A stretch of DNA of 64,000 nucleotides, from contig JAODUO010000466.1 of NCBI GenBank assembly GCA_025642075.2, forward strand, positions 193,501-257,500, written 5' to 3'. This document shows positions 1 to 27,500 of the stretch, piece by piece (positions within the stretch are counted from its first letter, which is position 1; each line of letters begins with the position of its first letter). Both the position numbers and the translations under genes were made by a program. A model generated the notes under the pieces. It had not been told where the DNA came from, did no database searches, and saw nothing but the letters and a program-made list of their open reading frames with translations. Origin of the DNA: Ridgeia piscesae. Taxonomy: Eukaryota; Annelida; Polychaeta; Sabellida; Siboglinidae.

Positions 1-24
1 ACTCCACGAAAAAACAGGCATGCA

Positions 25-123
25 GTCCATCTCTCTGTCTCTCTCTCCTCTCTCTCCTCTCTCCTCTCTCCTCTCTCCTCTCTCCCTCTCTCCCTCTCTC
101 CCTCTCTCCCTCTCTCTCTCTCC

Positions 124-174
<51 letters not shown>
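25..174. repeat. CT-rich microsatellite
   Basis: Runs of CTCTCTC and CTCTCCC with no interruption longer than a few bases. It lies in the SMAD4 intron just 5' (plus strand) of a LINE remnant, so it may have grown next to that element. Confidence 0.95.
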
Positions 175-177
<3 letters not shown>

Positions 178-430
178 TAAACGCTGCAGATGGAGATGGA
201 TCGGCCACGTCTGTAAAATGCCACTGACATCCATTCCATGAGTAGGTATGCGCTGGACTCCTTGTGACGAGAGCCTGGGAGAGACCAAAGGAGAGACATG
301 GAGACGATCAGTGGAGCTGGAGATGAAAACACTCGGATGGAGTTGCGGTCAAGTCAAGTTGGCAGTGGTCAGAACACATTGGTGTTCTTTGGTTGCGGCC
401 TTATGTGTGATCCCACACGAAGAGGATTAA
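173..430 (+). mobile_element. Degraded LINE open reading frame 3' end (RTE-like)
   Basis: Two overlapping plus-strand frames give peptides such as RWRWIGHVCKMPLTSIP, then MRWTPCDESLGETKGETWRR and SLVAALC near the end, terminating at the TAA around 428. This series (RWRWIGHVLRMP.., RWTP..GR.KETWRR.., LVAALC) is the familiar C-terminal tail after the reverse transcriptase of RTE-type LINEs in molluscs and other invertebrates. A frameshift near 240 shows it is dead. It is a short 3' fragment in the SMAD4 intron, antisense to that gene. The family assignment is from memory of the motif, not a search. Confidence 0.75.
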
Positions 431-449
431 GTAAGTAACCAACACTCAC

Positions 450-13879
<13,430 letters not shown>

Positions 13880-15419
13880 CTGTAGAACAAAACAGGCATA
13901 AGTATTAATGCTGCTGAAAGACGTGTCTGGAACACATACCACACTGTTTTGAATTGAGCGAGTTCAATTTACATCACCCACTGTTGTGTTTCTTTATCAG
14001 CATTTCACCCTTTTTAAGTAATTTTTCTCAAAATTTGTTGACGTTATCATTTGTTTAAACATGTTCTAATATTTGAAAACAATGCTTTCAGTTGTATATG
14101 GATCTGATAATTACTGCACAAGGAGCACCACAGGCTGGCCTGGAAGAACTTCTATGAAAGAGAATCAGTGTGGCTTGGGAACGACTGTCCCACTGGTGCA
14201 TTGTTTTGGGGAAGGTGTTAAACAGGACTGGTTGGCTGATGCTGGAACAGCCTCAGAAGACCTCTTGTTCTGCTGTCCCTTCTGCTGTAGAACAGCGTGT
14301 CAGGGTCTTGTTGACTGTCCAATGTGCTGCTGCTGATTTGTTCAGTCAAATTCAGTTATAGACTAACAGTCAGTCAATGTAGTTTCCAAAGTCACCATGG
14401 TAATCTATAATGCCTTTGACAGCATCTTCATCTTCAAAGTTGTTAAAGTCAATATTACTGTTTCTATTAGTGTGTGTAAGGTAGTGTCATAATATGTGTA
14501 CACAATGATGGCAACATACTGGCTGTCGGTAACCAGAATAACTGCCATTAAAGCTAAGTTGTGACCAAGATGTGTTGTGAAAAACTTGTAATACTTGCCG
14601 AGCTATCAATTATTCAATGTTGCTCTTACTGCTACACCCATCACCCTTCTGAAGTAGTCTGGTAGGAACACGATTAGGAGCATGGTCAATTGTGCTCCCA
14701 AGACCGAAACAAGGAGCACCAGTGCAAAGAGGTCCCAGTGCAATCAGCGTCCTCTAAACAGAAGGTTTAGATCGTTGTAGGTTCTTAATCTTATATTATT
14801 TATAACAATAAATTATTTACGATAAGAAAATGTCCTTATATCGCTTTGAGTCTTTGTTAAACGTAAACATGCATGTATTATAGCCTTTGCTATGATTATT
14901 AGGCAATTTGCCTTATATGCTTTATATAATGTATACATAGACTGGAGAGTTATTCAGAATATAGTTTGATTTTTTACTGTTTTTACGTGGCTACGGTACC
15001 AAACTTATTTTTAAGACTGGCAACATGATTGTCAACATTCAACACCTTGACGTCCCTGTCTTGCCTTGTTGGCGTAGTGGCCAACACTCCTGGTGGAGTC
15101 AAACGGTTTGATTTGAAACGTAAACTAGATGCAACTTTTTATGAAATGGCTACCCTTAGGCATGTAATATATTGGTAGTGCTAAAGTTTACTGCTAACTG
15201 TTACACACTGCCCGGGCGTGAGAGGCATGACACTAAGTGACTAACAAGAAGCAAATGCTGTATCCCTGTTTCTAGTATCAGACAGTAGCCGTGTAGGCGG
15301 TCCTTGTCAAACGACCGTAACGAGTCTGCATCCTTCCACATATCGTAACATTCGTAACTGACTGTAGGTTGCAACATTTACATGCAATATGTTCTGCCTA
15401 TATACCTACCACGGAAACG

Positions 15420-15620
15420 TGAAAATGACATCAAAATTTACAGATATTTTAACATCCCTAGAATGGCGCCGCTCGCCATGCACGATAATTACAACACGCA
15501 TGCGCCATTTAGAGAACGTCCAATCAAATAATTCGTTATATTCGCTATCCGGTCAAGACGCGAGGGGTTTTCCAACGACAACGAATCAACTGCGTGGTTT
15601 GGTCAATAGGCTTCGCTAGG
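15420..15620 (-). promoter_or_regulatory. Candidate TATA-less SMAD4 promoter
   Basis: A locally CpG-rich stretch about 1.6 kb upstream of the first coding exon. It contains an NRF1-like palindrome (cgcatgcgcc, 15497-15506), two ggcgcc/atggcg words like YY1 sites, and a CCAAT box at 15520-15524 (minus strand ATTGG). A possible donor (gtaggt on the minus strand near 15400) could end a non-coding first exon. Inference from composition and motifs only. Confidence 0.35.
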
Positions 15621-17161
15621 CTTTTTGCAGGGTTTGTGAGTCCTTGATGACCGTCCATGTAGTAGAAAAACGTCATTTATTGTTATTTATTATGCACTTT
15701 GCATCACCCGTATGGCAACACTTTTGTTGCAGTCATAACCTAACCTCTAAAGACCGTGCCTGTGTGGGTGGTCTTCGCTGAGAACCAAATTTAGCATGGC
15801 CTTTGCTAAGCCTAAGAGGAGACCCAATCCAATGTAATGATCAACGACAACGCAGAGTGTGTAGGGCTCAGTCAGACACGGGTTGTCAACAAAGTAACAG
15901 TTCATTTTAGTGGTCCTTGTGCACTATAGCCTGGAGTTCAATACAAACCAACCAGTTGCAATTGCAACTACAGTAAACTTTTTTATATCAGTTATTACCT
16001 CAGAATGCCAAGTCATAGTGGAATATTTTATTGACTTTATATGAATAAAGTAGCTCATTTATTGGTTTCAATACGGAAATTGAGTTATACGTAAACACAT
16101 ACCTTTGCATGCATTAATTTTTTTCTCATAAAATTATCATACCGTTCACAAGATTGTTTATAAATTATGATGACAGCAAATGTTGATTATTTATGTTGTC
16201 AACTGTTATATTAGCTACCTATGGGACTGTGGATCAACAACTCATAATATGAATAAAGCAACTTTATAACGGAAAGTGGCATTATATCAGCTAAGAACAT
16301 GTTAAATACATGGGTTCGGATCACCAAGTGTTTTAGGAATGCGACACATCACCATTTCCATGAAAGTGGAGCTTTCTAAGCAGCTCAAATAATTTGTTCT
16401 AGTAAACTACTGACATAGGAGTTTTAATCGTCCTTGTAAATGTATTTTTCTCTTCTATATATGTATAAACTGAAACAATTACCTTTTGTTACCTTTTAAT
16501 GAGATCTCTAGGTCACATAAACTAGTTCTGATAAAGTAAACATTGGGACGATTGCTGGTTTCACTGTGACTATCTACCTGAATAATGAATTTCACAAATA
16601 ACAACGCAATGCCAGTCAATTGTTGATCATATTTATAAAAGCTGAATATATATGTACACATGTTACTATGTCAACACAATAGTGCACAGTATATACAATT
16701 TTTGGAGTCGTTAAAAATGTGTGTAACTGAAATGGCGTAACGTGTAATGTGCTTTGAACAGATGTAAGGAATGGATTCTGTGCTATATAAGAACTTCCTG
16801 TACCGTTACACATACAATATAATTTGTTGTACAATGGAGAAATTCCCATTTGAATAAAAATTATTTATATAATTTCTAAAAAGTATTTATAACGTTTATA
16901 TTTATAAGTACATTTTAGTACCAATATAGGTCCAGTTAATGTTTTGGTAAAAAACTAACACTTATCCCCCTACAAAGACATACCATATCTAGGGTTTTCT
17001 AACTATAATAAATATGTGTACACTACACATATTTATGATACTTGTCATAACAATAAATGAATACTGATTAACTAAGTAACTAACTACTTTAATCCGCACA
17101 TGAAAAAAATAACATACATTTTTCTTTAAGTACAATCATTTTAGTGCCCAAATAGCTCCAG

Positions 17162-18015
17162 TAAGGGGATAAGAGCTGCAGAATATGCTAGAGAACCAAA
17201 ACTTGGTGGGAATCATCTCTGTGGGTTAAAAAGCATACAAGTGAAATTTATATTTTTGGATGTGTGTACCCTGGAAATGGGAGACATTTATTTTTTGGGA
17301 CCCTTTTTTATGTACAAATTCAAAAACAATGCATTATGCTACAACATGCTAAATAGGCTACATGAATTGTACATACAAGCTATCAAGAGGAATTTTTATT
17401 ATCTGTAGAATATATATTTTTTTGAAAACGGTAGTTTCACATTTTTAAGTTGGTTGCATGAAGAAAAAAATGGAAGCTAAGGTGCACATACATCCCTCTT
17501 AACAGTTTATAGTGCATGTTTTGAAGTACGTGTCCTCTAAATTTGGAGTTGATTTGCCTCCCGGTTTTCCAAGGATGTTTTTAGTCACTGCATAAATTTC
17601 ATGCAGATCCTGAAAGAAAACTGTAAGGCGGATCAACTCCAAATTTGGAAGACATGAACATCATGACATGCACTACAAACTGTCATGAGGGATTTTGTAT
17701 ATGCACATTAGTTTCCATTTTATCTTCATCTTCAACCTAAAAATATGAAACTTTATTTACTGTTTTCAAACAAATATTTTATATACATATTCTATGGATA
17801 ATAAAAATTCCTCTTGACAATTTGTAGATACATGTAGCCTATTTAGCATGTTGTAGCATAAATTTGTGCAAAATGGAACAAAAATAAATAGCTCCCATTT
17901 CCAAGGCATACACGTCAAAATAATTCCATATTTTAACCCACAAAGATAATTCCCACCAACTGTTAGTTCTCTAGCATAAAAATTATACAATTCTGAAGTG
18001 CCTGTCCCCTTAAGA
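17162..18015. mobile_element. Foldback element: large imperfect inverted repeat
   Basis: The arm from 17162 to about 17555 is repeated in inverse orientation from about 18015 down to 17640. Matched pieces in order: aagggga, atgctagagaac, ttggtgggaat, gtgggttaaaa, ggaaatggga, atgctacaacatgctaaata, ggctacatg, aagaggaatttttattat, atttggagttgat. Spacer about 80 bp. A transcript crossing it would form a hairpin of nearly 400 bp. Confidence 0.85.
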
Positions 18016-18686
18016 CGTTTTGTCTGTTGTATCTTCTTAATGGTGTTCTCGATGGTTTCTTGTTGGTAACATATTTGCATCAAGACTTGTGGAGCAGCTA
18101 ACTTCAAGCACTTAATGTTGCTTCTATAGGGTAGAAACATTCATACCATACAAAAGGTTTACATAAATTTTACACTACTCAGAATATTTGTAGAAGACAC
18201 AGAACATCTTGATGTAATCATAAAGTTCCATTATATAAAGGAAATGTGTGGTGTCTACAGTTAATGACCTCTCCGTTTTCATGTATTTATGGCCTGATCC
18301 CGGGTGGGAAAGAAGGGTAGTTACGAAATACAGAGTTGTTGTTGAAAGCATGTGTGGGAGTCTGTTAAAATACAAAGTGTTGAGATCCACTACATTGGTG
18401 TTGAGTAAAACTGAATGAAAACTCTGTGAACGATAAACCAAGTCGAGAATAGCAGTGGCACTGGAAATTGCAAGTTTCTGATGTTTGGTACAAAAAGCAA
18501 TCTGATACAACTTGGAATAAAATGGACATAGTGGCGAGCACTGGCAACAACTTAATGCAATCACAAAGTCATAAATCATATAAATGGTATGTCTATACAG
18601 TAGACAACAGCCAATCATAGGCACTGTGACATCTGTTGCGTGGAAGTCTTGTACTGTTGAATTGTGGCTTTGGTCTGCATCAGTTT

Positions 18687-18751
18687 CTACATCAAAAGTA
18701 TAGATTCTGAAGCGACAGTCCGAAAATATGACATCTCACAGTCTTCAGTGT
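18687..18751 (-). CDS. ZWILCH: zwilch exon 16 (last coding exon, TAG stop)
   Basis: 65 nt; acceptor cttttcag. Encodes (D)TEDCEMSYFRTVASESILLM then TAG at 18689-18687. Position and length match the human C-terminal tail but sequence similarity is low, so the final residues are less certain. No clear AATAAA was placed for the 3' end. Confidence 0.72.
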
Positions 18752-21481
18752 CTGAAAAGAAAATGTTTTCTTATTATGTATATTTACACGCACACACACA
18801 CGCACGCCAGCACACACACAATTGCTGATTCAAAACTTTGTACATTTCGTTTGAGATTTTTCCGGAGGCCATTTATTTGCATCACCATTGGTGACAACCA
18901 AAAACATACTGCTGACAGTTAGACACAATGATAACCAAATAACAGGTTACCTTAAAGGGACAATGTCCATTTGTTTTGGAAGTAAAATCATGCAATACTG
19001 TATAAACTGTATCTGTTGTCACATACGGACTGTCCAAATGAAACGTGTTTTAATGAACCGTTTTATTGTTGTTCACATTTATGTGTTGCGAAGAAACAAT
19101 GGTCTCGGGTCTGATTACAAATATGATGGATGTGTGCATCACACGGTTTCATACCCCTGTCGGGTCGTGACCTTTCTCGCAATTACCCAAGCATGCAAAG
19201 ATTTGCTTGACAGTTCAATGAATTCAATAAACATTGAACAGTGGAATTAAACAATTATTTATGCATCATTAAAAGATATTTGATTAGTAAGTATGTGAGA
19301 TTACATATATTTAATATCACAGTTTTACAATATAAAATTAACAGATAATCTCCCTGCATGTGTGTGGCCGTTATAACGGTACCTGGCAGTGGTGGCTCGC
19401 CCTGGTGGCTGGTGTAGGTGAAGGGAGACTTGACTGTGAGGAGACAGTTGGTGTGAATGATGTGGTCGTCAAGGCTACTTTCTAATGACATCGTCCACTT
19501 GGTTGGCTGGCATCTGTGATTTATGCAAAACTAAACTCACTTGTTATGGGACAATGACATCTGTTACAGTCATAACATTGCAGTGATTAAGACATAGCAT
19601 GTTTACAGGTGATTAGGTATCTGTAAATATGGTTGTAGGCACCATATAGGTTTATAGTGATTTTAAGAAATCAAATTATCTAGATGTAAAAAGCTCTTAC
19701 TTTTATGTATAATGTTTTTAATAATTCAGCTCCCTCGTACATGTGTGTCATTGTGTGATGTCAATAGAACTAGGCAACATTATAGCACACGTCAAAGCAC
19801 TGCTCCCCACATTGTACCACATGTCAAGAGTCAGGGCAGCAAATCTTTTATATTTAACTTGATTAAACTGTGGGATGAACTTCCATGTGAGGTACAGTCC
19901 ATTCAACAAAAACATATATTTAAAAAAGATTGTAAGAATATTGTAATGAGCCAAATATAGGTGAAAGTGAATTTATTTTTTTTTTATTATCTAGTTTTTA
20001 TTTCATGTGATTTGCTTGTATTTATTTTAGGCATTATTCATATATTTGTTGAGGTCCACTATTGACATAAGATGATAGTACAAGTAAAAATGTTTTATGA
20101 CGTATTGCGAATAAAATATCACTACTACTACTAGGTAGTTATCATTTTTATGTGTGCTGATACAGCAACTGGTAATTATATTTTCACACCCGAAAAAGTA
20201 ATTACTGGGTATTTGAGTGCACTACATGTTTGTGTGTGGTTGAAAATTAATTTATTTGTTGGTGTCTAAAACCCAAATACAGTCTTTAGGGAAGTATGTT
20301 TTCTATAGTGCCATACTCATTAAAGTTCATAAGGCTGCACTTAAAAATGAATTGTTAAAATACAAATAAATCATTTAAAATTCAACGGACATTTCTAAAG
20401 ATAATAAACATCAGTAGATTAAGGAAACTTTGCACAGCATTAAATAGCATGAGGGAAAATGACAATATACACTCCTATATGTTGCAATCAAACTTAAATT
20501 TAGCAACCAAGTAACATCGTCATGTTGTGTTTTCCTCACCTTTCAAATACTGGGCTGACAGTACTTGTGGGGATGGACACAGTGAATGTGTGGCACTCAT
20601 TGGCGGGGTTTGTCTCGTAGTATTGTAGGGCGTTTCTGCAGCACAGTTAGCATACATTAATGCTTCTTACGTATACACTTTTGTGTGAGTGTAAAACTTG
20701 GGAATATAGTGTACATACAATGTGCATGTATTTAACTTGAGTAACAGTCAAGCACCATGGAATATGTGAGCACATATTTTCAGTAAAAAAGTAATGTTTG
20801 AAATTTCTACATTGCCTTCTCCAATACCTGGTATTAAGATTTTGTAATATATAATGTGTTCCAAAACCACAACAATCAGGTGCTACATTCAACTGATGTG
20901 ACACAGTTGTCAACAGTTTCAGCCTCAGTTATCAGGGCTTCCTGAGTTGGCAGCACTTTTTAGCCCCTCGTATCTGCCTGGGGAATTATTGCTCTGCCAA
21001 CGTTGCCACCAGGGGGCGGCCTTATCCCAGAATAGGGCAGAGACATGGATTGGCTGTCTGTCATAAATAAAAACTAAAATAAGGATACACTTTTATCAGA
21101 TAATACTATATCATTGGTATTAAAGGTATTCAACATTACATTTTTATTCACAAAAAGATAGGCTAAATAAATAAAATTTACAGTTGTTTTTGAGGCAGGA
21201 ATAAGCGTCAGTTACTCAGGCACTGTGAGGTGGGCCCAGGTGGCAGCACTTGTTAGCTCCTCACATGGATAAAAGCCAGCTAAGTTACCAGACTATCTTC
21301 TCAGCGAAGTTAGCAGTCAAGCGAGACTCTGTTAAGCGAGACTAATCACAGTGATTACAGTGATGACCAAACTGCCAAAATCACCCACAATTGACATATA
21401 ATTCTACATGTCTGGGTAAGTTGAGAATTTATTCCACCACCAGCCATACAAACTCAATTCATTATTTATAAATGATAATAA

Positions 21482-21535
<54 letters not shown>

Positions 21536-24500
21536 CATTGTACCTAGTTTTTTTTAGAAACCTACATCCTATTATGGTCCTATACAAATCATTGTATCTG
21601 AAAAAGTACCAAAAAACCTGTTATTCAAAAAAGTAAAACCTGTTGTATTTTCCTAAGACCTGTTGCCATGAAGGTCTCTGGCTACTGGCAGTCAACCACA
21701 CCTCTCCTGACAGCGACTCCAACATTGAATCATCCCTCATCTGACAGCGACTCTGACATTGAATCAACCTTCATCTGACAGTGACTCTGACATTGAATCA
21801 ACCTTCATCTGACAGTGACTCTGACATTGAATCAACCTTCATCTGACAGTGACTCTGACATTGAATCAACCTTCATCTGACAGTGACTCAACATTGAATC
21901 ATCCCTCATCTGACAGGGACTCTGACATTGAATCAACCCTCATCTGACAGTGACTCTGAACATTGAATCATCCCTCATCTGACAGTGACTCTGACATTGA
22001 ATCAACCCCTCATCTGACAGTGACTGTGTAACATTGAATCATCCCTCATCTGACAGTGACTCCAACATTGAATCATCCCTCATCTGACAGTGACTCTGTA
22101 ACATTGAATCAACCTTCATCTGACAGTGACTCTGACATTGAATCAACCTTCATCTGACAGTGACTCTGACATTGAATCACCCTCATCTGACAGTGACTCC
22201 AACATTGAATCACTCCTCATCTGACAGTGACTCCTACATTGAATCACCCTCATCTGACAGTGACTGACATTGAATCAACCTTCATCTGACAGTGACTGAC
22301 ATAATCCTCTCTGATTCATTGAACCCTACTGACGTGACTGTGTAACATTAATCACCCTCATCTGACAGACTCCAATTGAATCACCCTCATCTGAGTGACT
22401 GTGTGACATTGAATCACCCTCATCTGACAGCTACATTGAATCATCCCTCATCTGCACTTGACATTGAATCACCTCATCTGCAGTGACTCAACATTGAATC
22501 ACCCTCACTGACGTGACTCCACATTGAATCACCCTCATCTGTGACTGTGTGACATTGAATCACCCTCATCTGACAGTGACGTGTGACATTGAATCATCCC
22601 TCATCTGTCAGTGTCACATTAATCACCCTTCACTGACTGTGACATTAATCCCCTCTGACAGTGACTGACATTGAATCACCTCATCTGACAGTGACTGTGA
22701 CATTGAATACCCTCATCTGACAGTGACTTTACATTAACCCCCCTGACAGTTCTGACATTGAATCACCTTCATCTGACAGTGACTCAATTGAATCACCCTC
22801 ACTGACACTGTGTGACATTGAATCACCTCATCTGACAGTGACGACATTGAATCACCCTCTCTGACAGTGACTTTGACATTGAATCACATGATCTGACATT
22901 GAAACCCATCTGACAGTGACTCTCATCCCATGACGTGTGACATTGAATCACCTTCATCTGACAGTGACTGTGACATTGAATCACCCTCATCTGACAGTGA
23001 CTGTGACATTGAATCATCCTCATCTGACAGTTGGGGACATTGAATCACCCTCATCTGACAGTGACTCTGACATTGAATCACCTCTCTGACAGTGACTGTG
23101 ACATTGAATCATCCCTCATCTGACAGTGACTCACATTGAATACCTTCATCTGACAGTGACTGTGTGACATTGAATCACCCTCACTGACAGTGACTTGTGA
23201 CATTGAATCACTCCTCATCACAGACGTCATTGAATCACCTCATCTGACAGTGACTTACTTGTCACCTCATTGACTACTTCATTGAATATCCTACTGACAT
23301 GACTACATTGAATCACCTCATCTGACAGTGATTGACATTGAATCACCTCATCTGACAGTGACTCACATTGAATCACCTCATCTGACAGTACTCCATTGAC
23401 ACCTCGACATACCACATTGAATACCTCACTGACAGTACTGGTGACTGAATCATCCCTCATCTGACAGTGACTGTGTGACATTGAATCACCCTCATCTGAC
23501 AGTGACTGTGACATTGAATCACCTCATCTGACAGTGACTCTGACATTGAATCATCCCTCATCTGACAGTGACTTTTGACATTGAATCATCCCTTTATCTG
23601 ACAGTGACTGTGTGACATTGAATCACCCTCATCTGACAGTGACTTGACATTGAATCATCCCTCATCTGACAGTGACTTGACATTGAATCACCCTCATCTG
23701 ACAGTGACTCTGACATTGAATCACCCCTCATCTGACAGTGACTCCAACATTGAATCACCCTCATCTGACAGTGACTCTGACATTGAATCACCCTCATCTG
23801 ACAGTGACTCTGACATTGAATCAACCTTCATCTGACAGTGACTCTGACATTGAATCACCTTCACTGACAGGACTCTACATTGAATCACCCTCATCTGACA
23901 GTGACTCTGACATTGAATCACCTTCATCTGACAGTGACTCTGACATTGAATCACCCTCATCTGACAGTGACTTGACATTGAATCACCCTCATCTGACAGT
24001 GACTTGACATTGAATCACCCTCATCTGACAGTGACTCTGACATTGAATCATCCCTCATCTGACAGTGACTCTGACATTGAATCAACCTTCATCTGACAGT
24101 GACTCTGACATTGAATCACCCTCATCTGACAGTGACTCTGACATTGAATCACCCTCATCTGACAGTGACTCTGACATTGAATCAACCTTCATCTGACAGT
24201 GACTCTGACATTGAATCACCCCTCATCTGACAGTGACTCTGACATTGAATCAACCTTCATCTGACAGTGACTCTGACATTGAATCACCCTCATCTGACAG
24301 TGACTCTGACATTGAATCACCCTCATCTGACAGTGACTCTGACATTGAATCATCCTTCACCTGACAGTGACTTGACATTGAATCACCCTCATCTGACAGT
24401 GACTTGACATTGAATCAACCCTCATCTGACAGTGACTTGACATTGAATCACCCTCATCTGCAGTGACTCACATTGAATCACCCTCATCTGACAGTGACTT

Positions 24501-27500
24501 GACATTGAATCACCTCATCTGACAGTGACTTGACATTGAATCACCCTCATCTGACGTGACTCACATTGAATCAACCTCATCTGACAGTGACTTGACATTG
24601 AATCACCCCTCATCTGACAGTGACTTGACATTGAATCACCTCATCTGACAGTGACTTGACATTGAATCACCTCATCTGACAGTGACTTGACATTGAATCA
24701 CCTCATCTGACAGTGACTCACATTGAATCACCTCATCTGACAGTGACTTGACATTAATCACTCATCTGACAGTGACTTGACATTGAATCACCTCATCTGA
24801 CAGTGACTTGACATTGAATCACCTCATCTGACAGTGACTTGACATTGAATCATCCCTCATCTGACAGTGACTTGACATTAATCACCTCATCTGACAGTGA
24901 CTTGACATTGAATCACCCTCATCTGACAGTGACTTGACATTGAATCACCTCATCTGACAGTGACTTGACATTAATCACCTCATCTGACAGTGACTTGACA
25001 TTGAATCACCCTCATCTGACAGTGACTTGACATTGAATCACCTCATCTGACAGTGACTTGACATTGAATCACCCTCATCTGACAGTGACTTGACATTGAA
25101 TCACCCTCATCTGACAGTGACTTGACATTGAATCACCCTCATCTGACAGTGACTAACATTGAATCACCTCATCTGACAGTGACTTGACATTGAATCACCC
25201 TCATCTGACAGTGACTCACATTGAATCCCTCATCTGCAGTGACTCACATTGAATCACCCTTCACTGACAGTGACTTACATTGAATCACCTCATCTGACAG
25301 TGACTTGACATTGAATCACCCTCATCTGACAGTGACTGACATTGAATCACCCCTCACTGACAGTGACTTGACATTGAATCACCTCATCTGTGACTTGACA
25401 TTGAATCAACCTCATCTGACAGTGACTGCATTGAATCCCCTCATCGACAGTGACTTGACATTGAATCACCTCATTGACAGTGACTTGACATGAATCACCT
25501 CATCTGACAGTGACTGACATGAATCACCCTCATCTGACTCAACATTGAATCACCTCATCTGACAGTGACTTGACATTGAATCACCTCATCTGACAGTGAC
25601 TCTGACATTGAATCAACCTCATCTGACAGTGACTCGACATTGAATCATCCTCATCTGACAGTGACTCTGACATTGAATCACCTTCATCTGACAGTGACTC
25701 TGACATTGAATCACCTCATCTGACAGTGACTCACATTGAATCAACCTCATCTGACAGTGACTCTGACATTGAATCACCTCATCTGACAGTGACTTGACAT
25801 TGAATCATCCCTCATCTGACAGTGACTTGACATTGAATCATCCCTCATCTGACAGTGACTCCAACATTGAATCATCCCTCATCTGACAGTGACTGTGTGA
25901 CATTGAATCATCCCTCATCTGACAGTGACTGTGTACATTGAATCATCCCTCATCTGACAGTGACTCTGACATTGAATCATCCCTCATCTGACAGTGACTC
26001 TGACATTGAATCAACCTTCATCTGACAGTGACTCTGACATTGAATCACCCTCATCTGACAGTGACTCTGACATTGAATCACCCTCATCTGACAGTGACTG
26101 TGTGACATTGAATCATCCCTCATCTGACAGTGACTGTGTGACATTGAATCATCCCTCATCTGACAGTGACTGTGTGACATTGAATCATCCCTCATCTGAC
26201 AGTGACTGTGTAACATTGAATCATCCCTCATCTGACAGTGACTGTGTGACATTGAATCATCCCTCATCTGACAGTGACTGTGTGACATTGAATCATCCCT
26301 CATCTGACAGTGACTGTGTGACATTGAATCATCCCTCATCTGACAGTGACTGTGTGACATTGAATCATCCCTCATCTGACAGTGACTGTGTAACATTGAA
26401 TCATCCCTCATCTGACAGTGACTCCAACATTGAATCATCCCTCATCTGACAGTGACTGTGTAACATTGAATCATCCCTCATCTGACAGTGACTGTGTGAC
26501 AATTGAATTTTATCCCTCATCTGACAGTGACTTGTGACATTGAATCATCCCTCATCTGACAGTGACTGTGTAACATTGAATCATCCCTCATCTGACAGTG
26601 ACTCCAACATTGAATCATCCCTCATCTGACAGTGACTGTGTGACATTGAATCATCCCTCATCTGACAGTGACTCCATGACATTGAATCATCCCTCATCTG
26701 ACAGTGACTGTGTGACATTGAATCATCCCTCATCTGACAGTGACTGTGTGACATTGAATCATCCCTCATCTGACAGTGACTGTGTGACATTGAATCATCC
26801 CTCATCTGACAGTGACTTGAACATTGAATCACCCTCATCTGACAGTGACTGTGTGACATTGAATCATCCCTCATCTGACAGTGACTGTGTGACATTGAAT
26901 CACCCCTCATCTGACAGTGACTCTGACATTGAATCATCCCTCATCTGACAGTGACTCCAACATTGAATCATCCCTCATCTGACAGTGACTGTGTGACATT
27001 GAATCATCCCTCATCTGACAGTGACTCCAACATTGAATCATCCCTCATCTGACAGTGACTGTGTGACATTGAATCATCCCTCATCTGACAGTGACTCCAA
27101 CATTGAATCACCCTTCACCTGACAGTGACTGTGTGACATTGAATCATCCCTCATCTGACAGTGACTCTGACATTGAATCACCCTTCACCTGACAGTGACT
27201 GTGTGACATTGAATCATCCCTCATCTGACAGTGACTCCAACATTGAATCACCCTCATCTGACAGTGACTGTGTGACATTGAATCATCCCTCATCTGACAG
27301 TGACTGTGTGACATTGAATCACCCTCATCTGACAGTGACTCTGACATTGAATCAACCTTCACCTGACAGTGACTCTGACATTGAATCACTCCTCATCTGA
27401 CAGTGACTCTGACATTGAATCACTCCTCATCTGTCAGTGACTGTGTGACATTGAATCATCCCTCATCTGACAGTGACTCTGACATTGAATCACCTCTCAC

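Larger units (their letters stand above)
13880..18686. other. Region between SMAD4 5' end and zwilch stop codon
   Basis: Both genes are on the minus strand; this contains the presumed SMAD4 first intron and promoter and the zwilch 3' flank. Apart from the candidate promoter and the foldback element I see no supported gene. Short ORFs at 14073-14361 and 15389-15619 have no recognisable domain. Confidence 0.6.

Noticed and set aside
25977..26948. ORFs of 116-153 codons on both strands with repeated HPSSDSD / SHCQMRDDSM
   Set aside because: They are translations of the 33-36-bp minisatellite in zwilch intron 13, and frames break wherever unit length changes.
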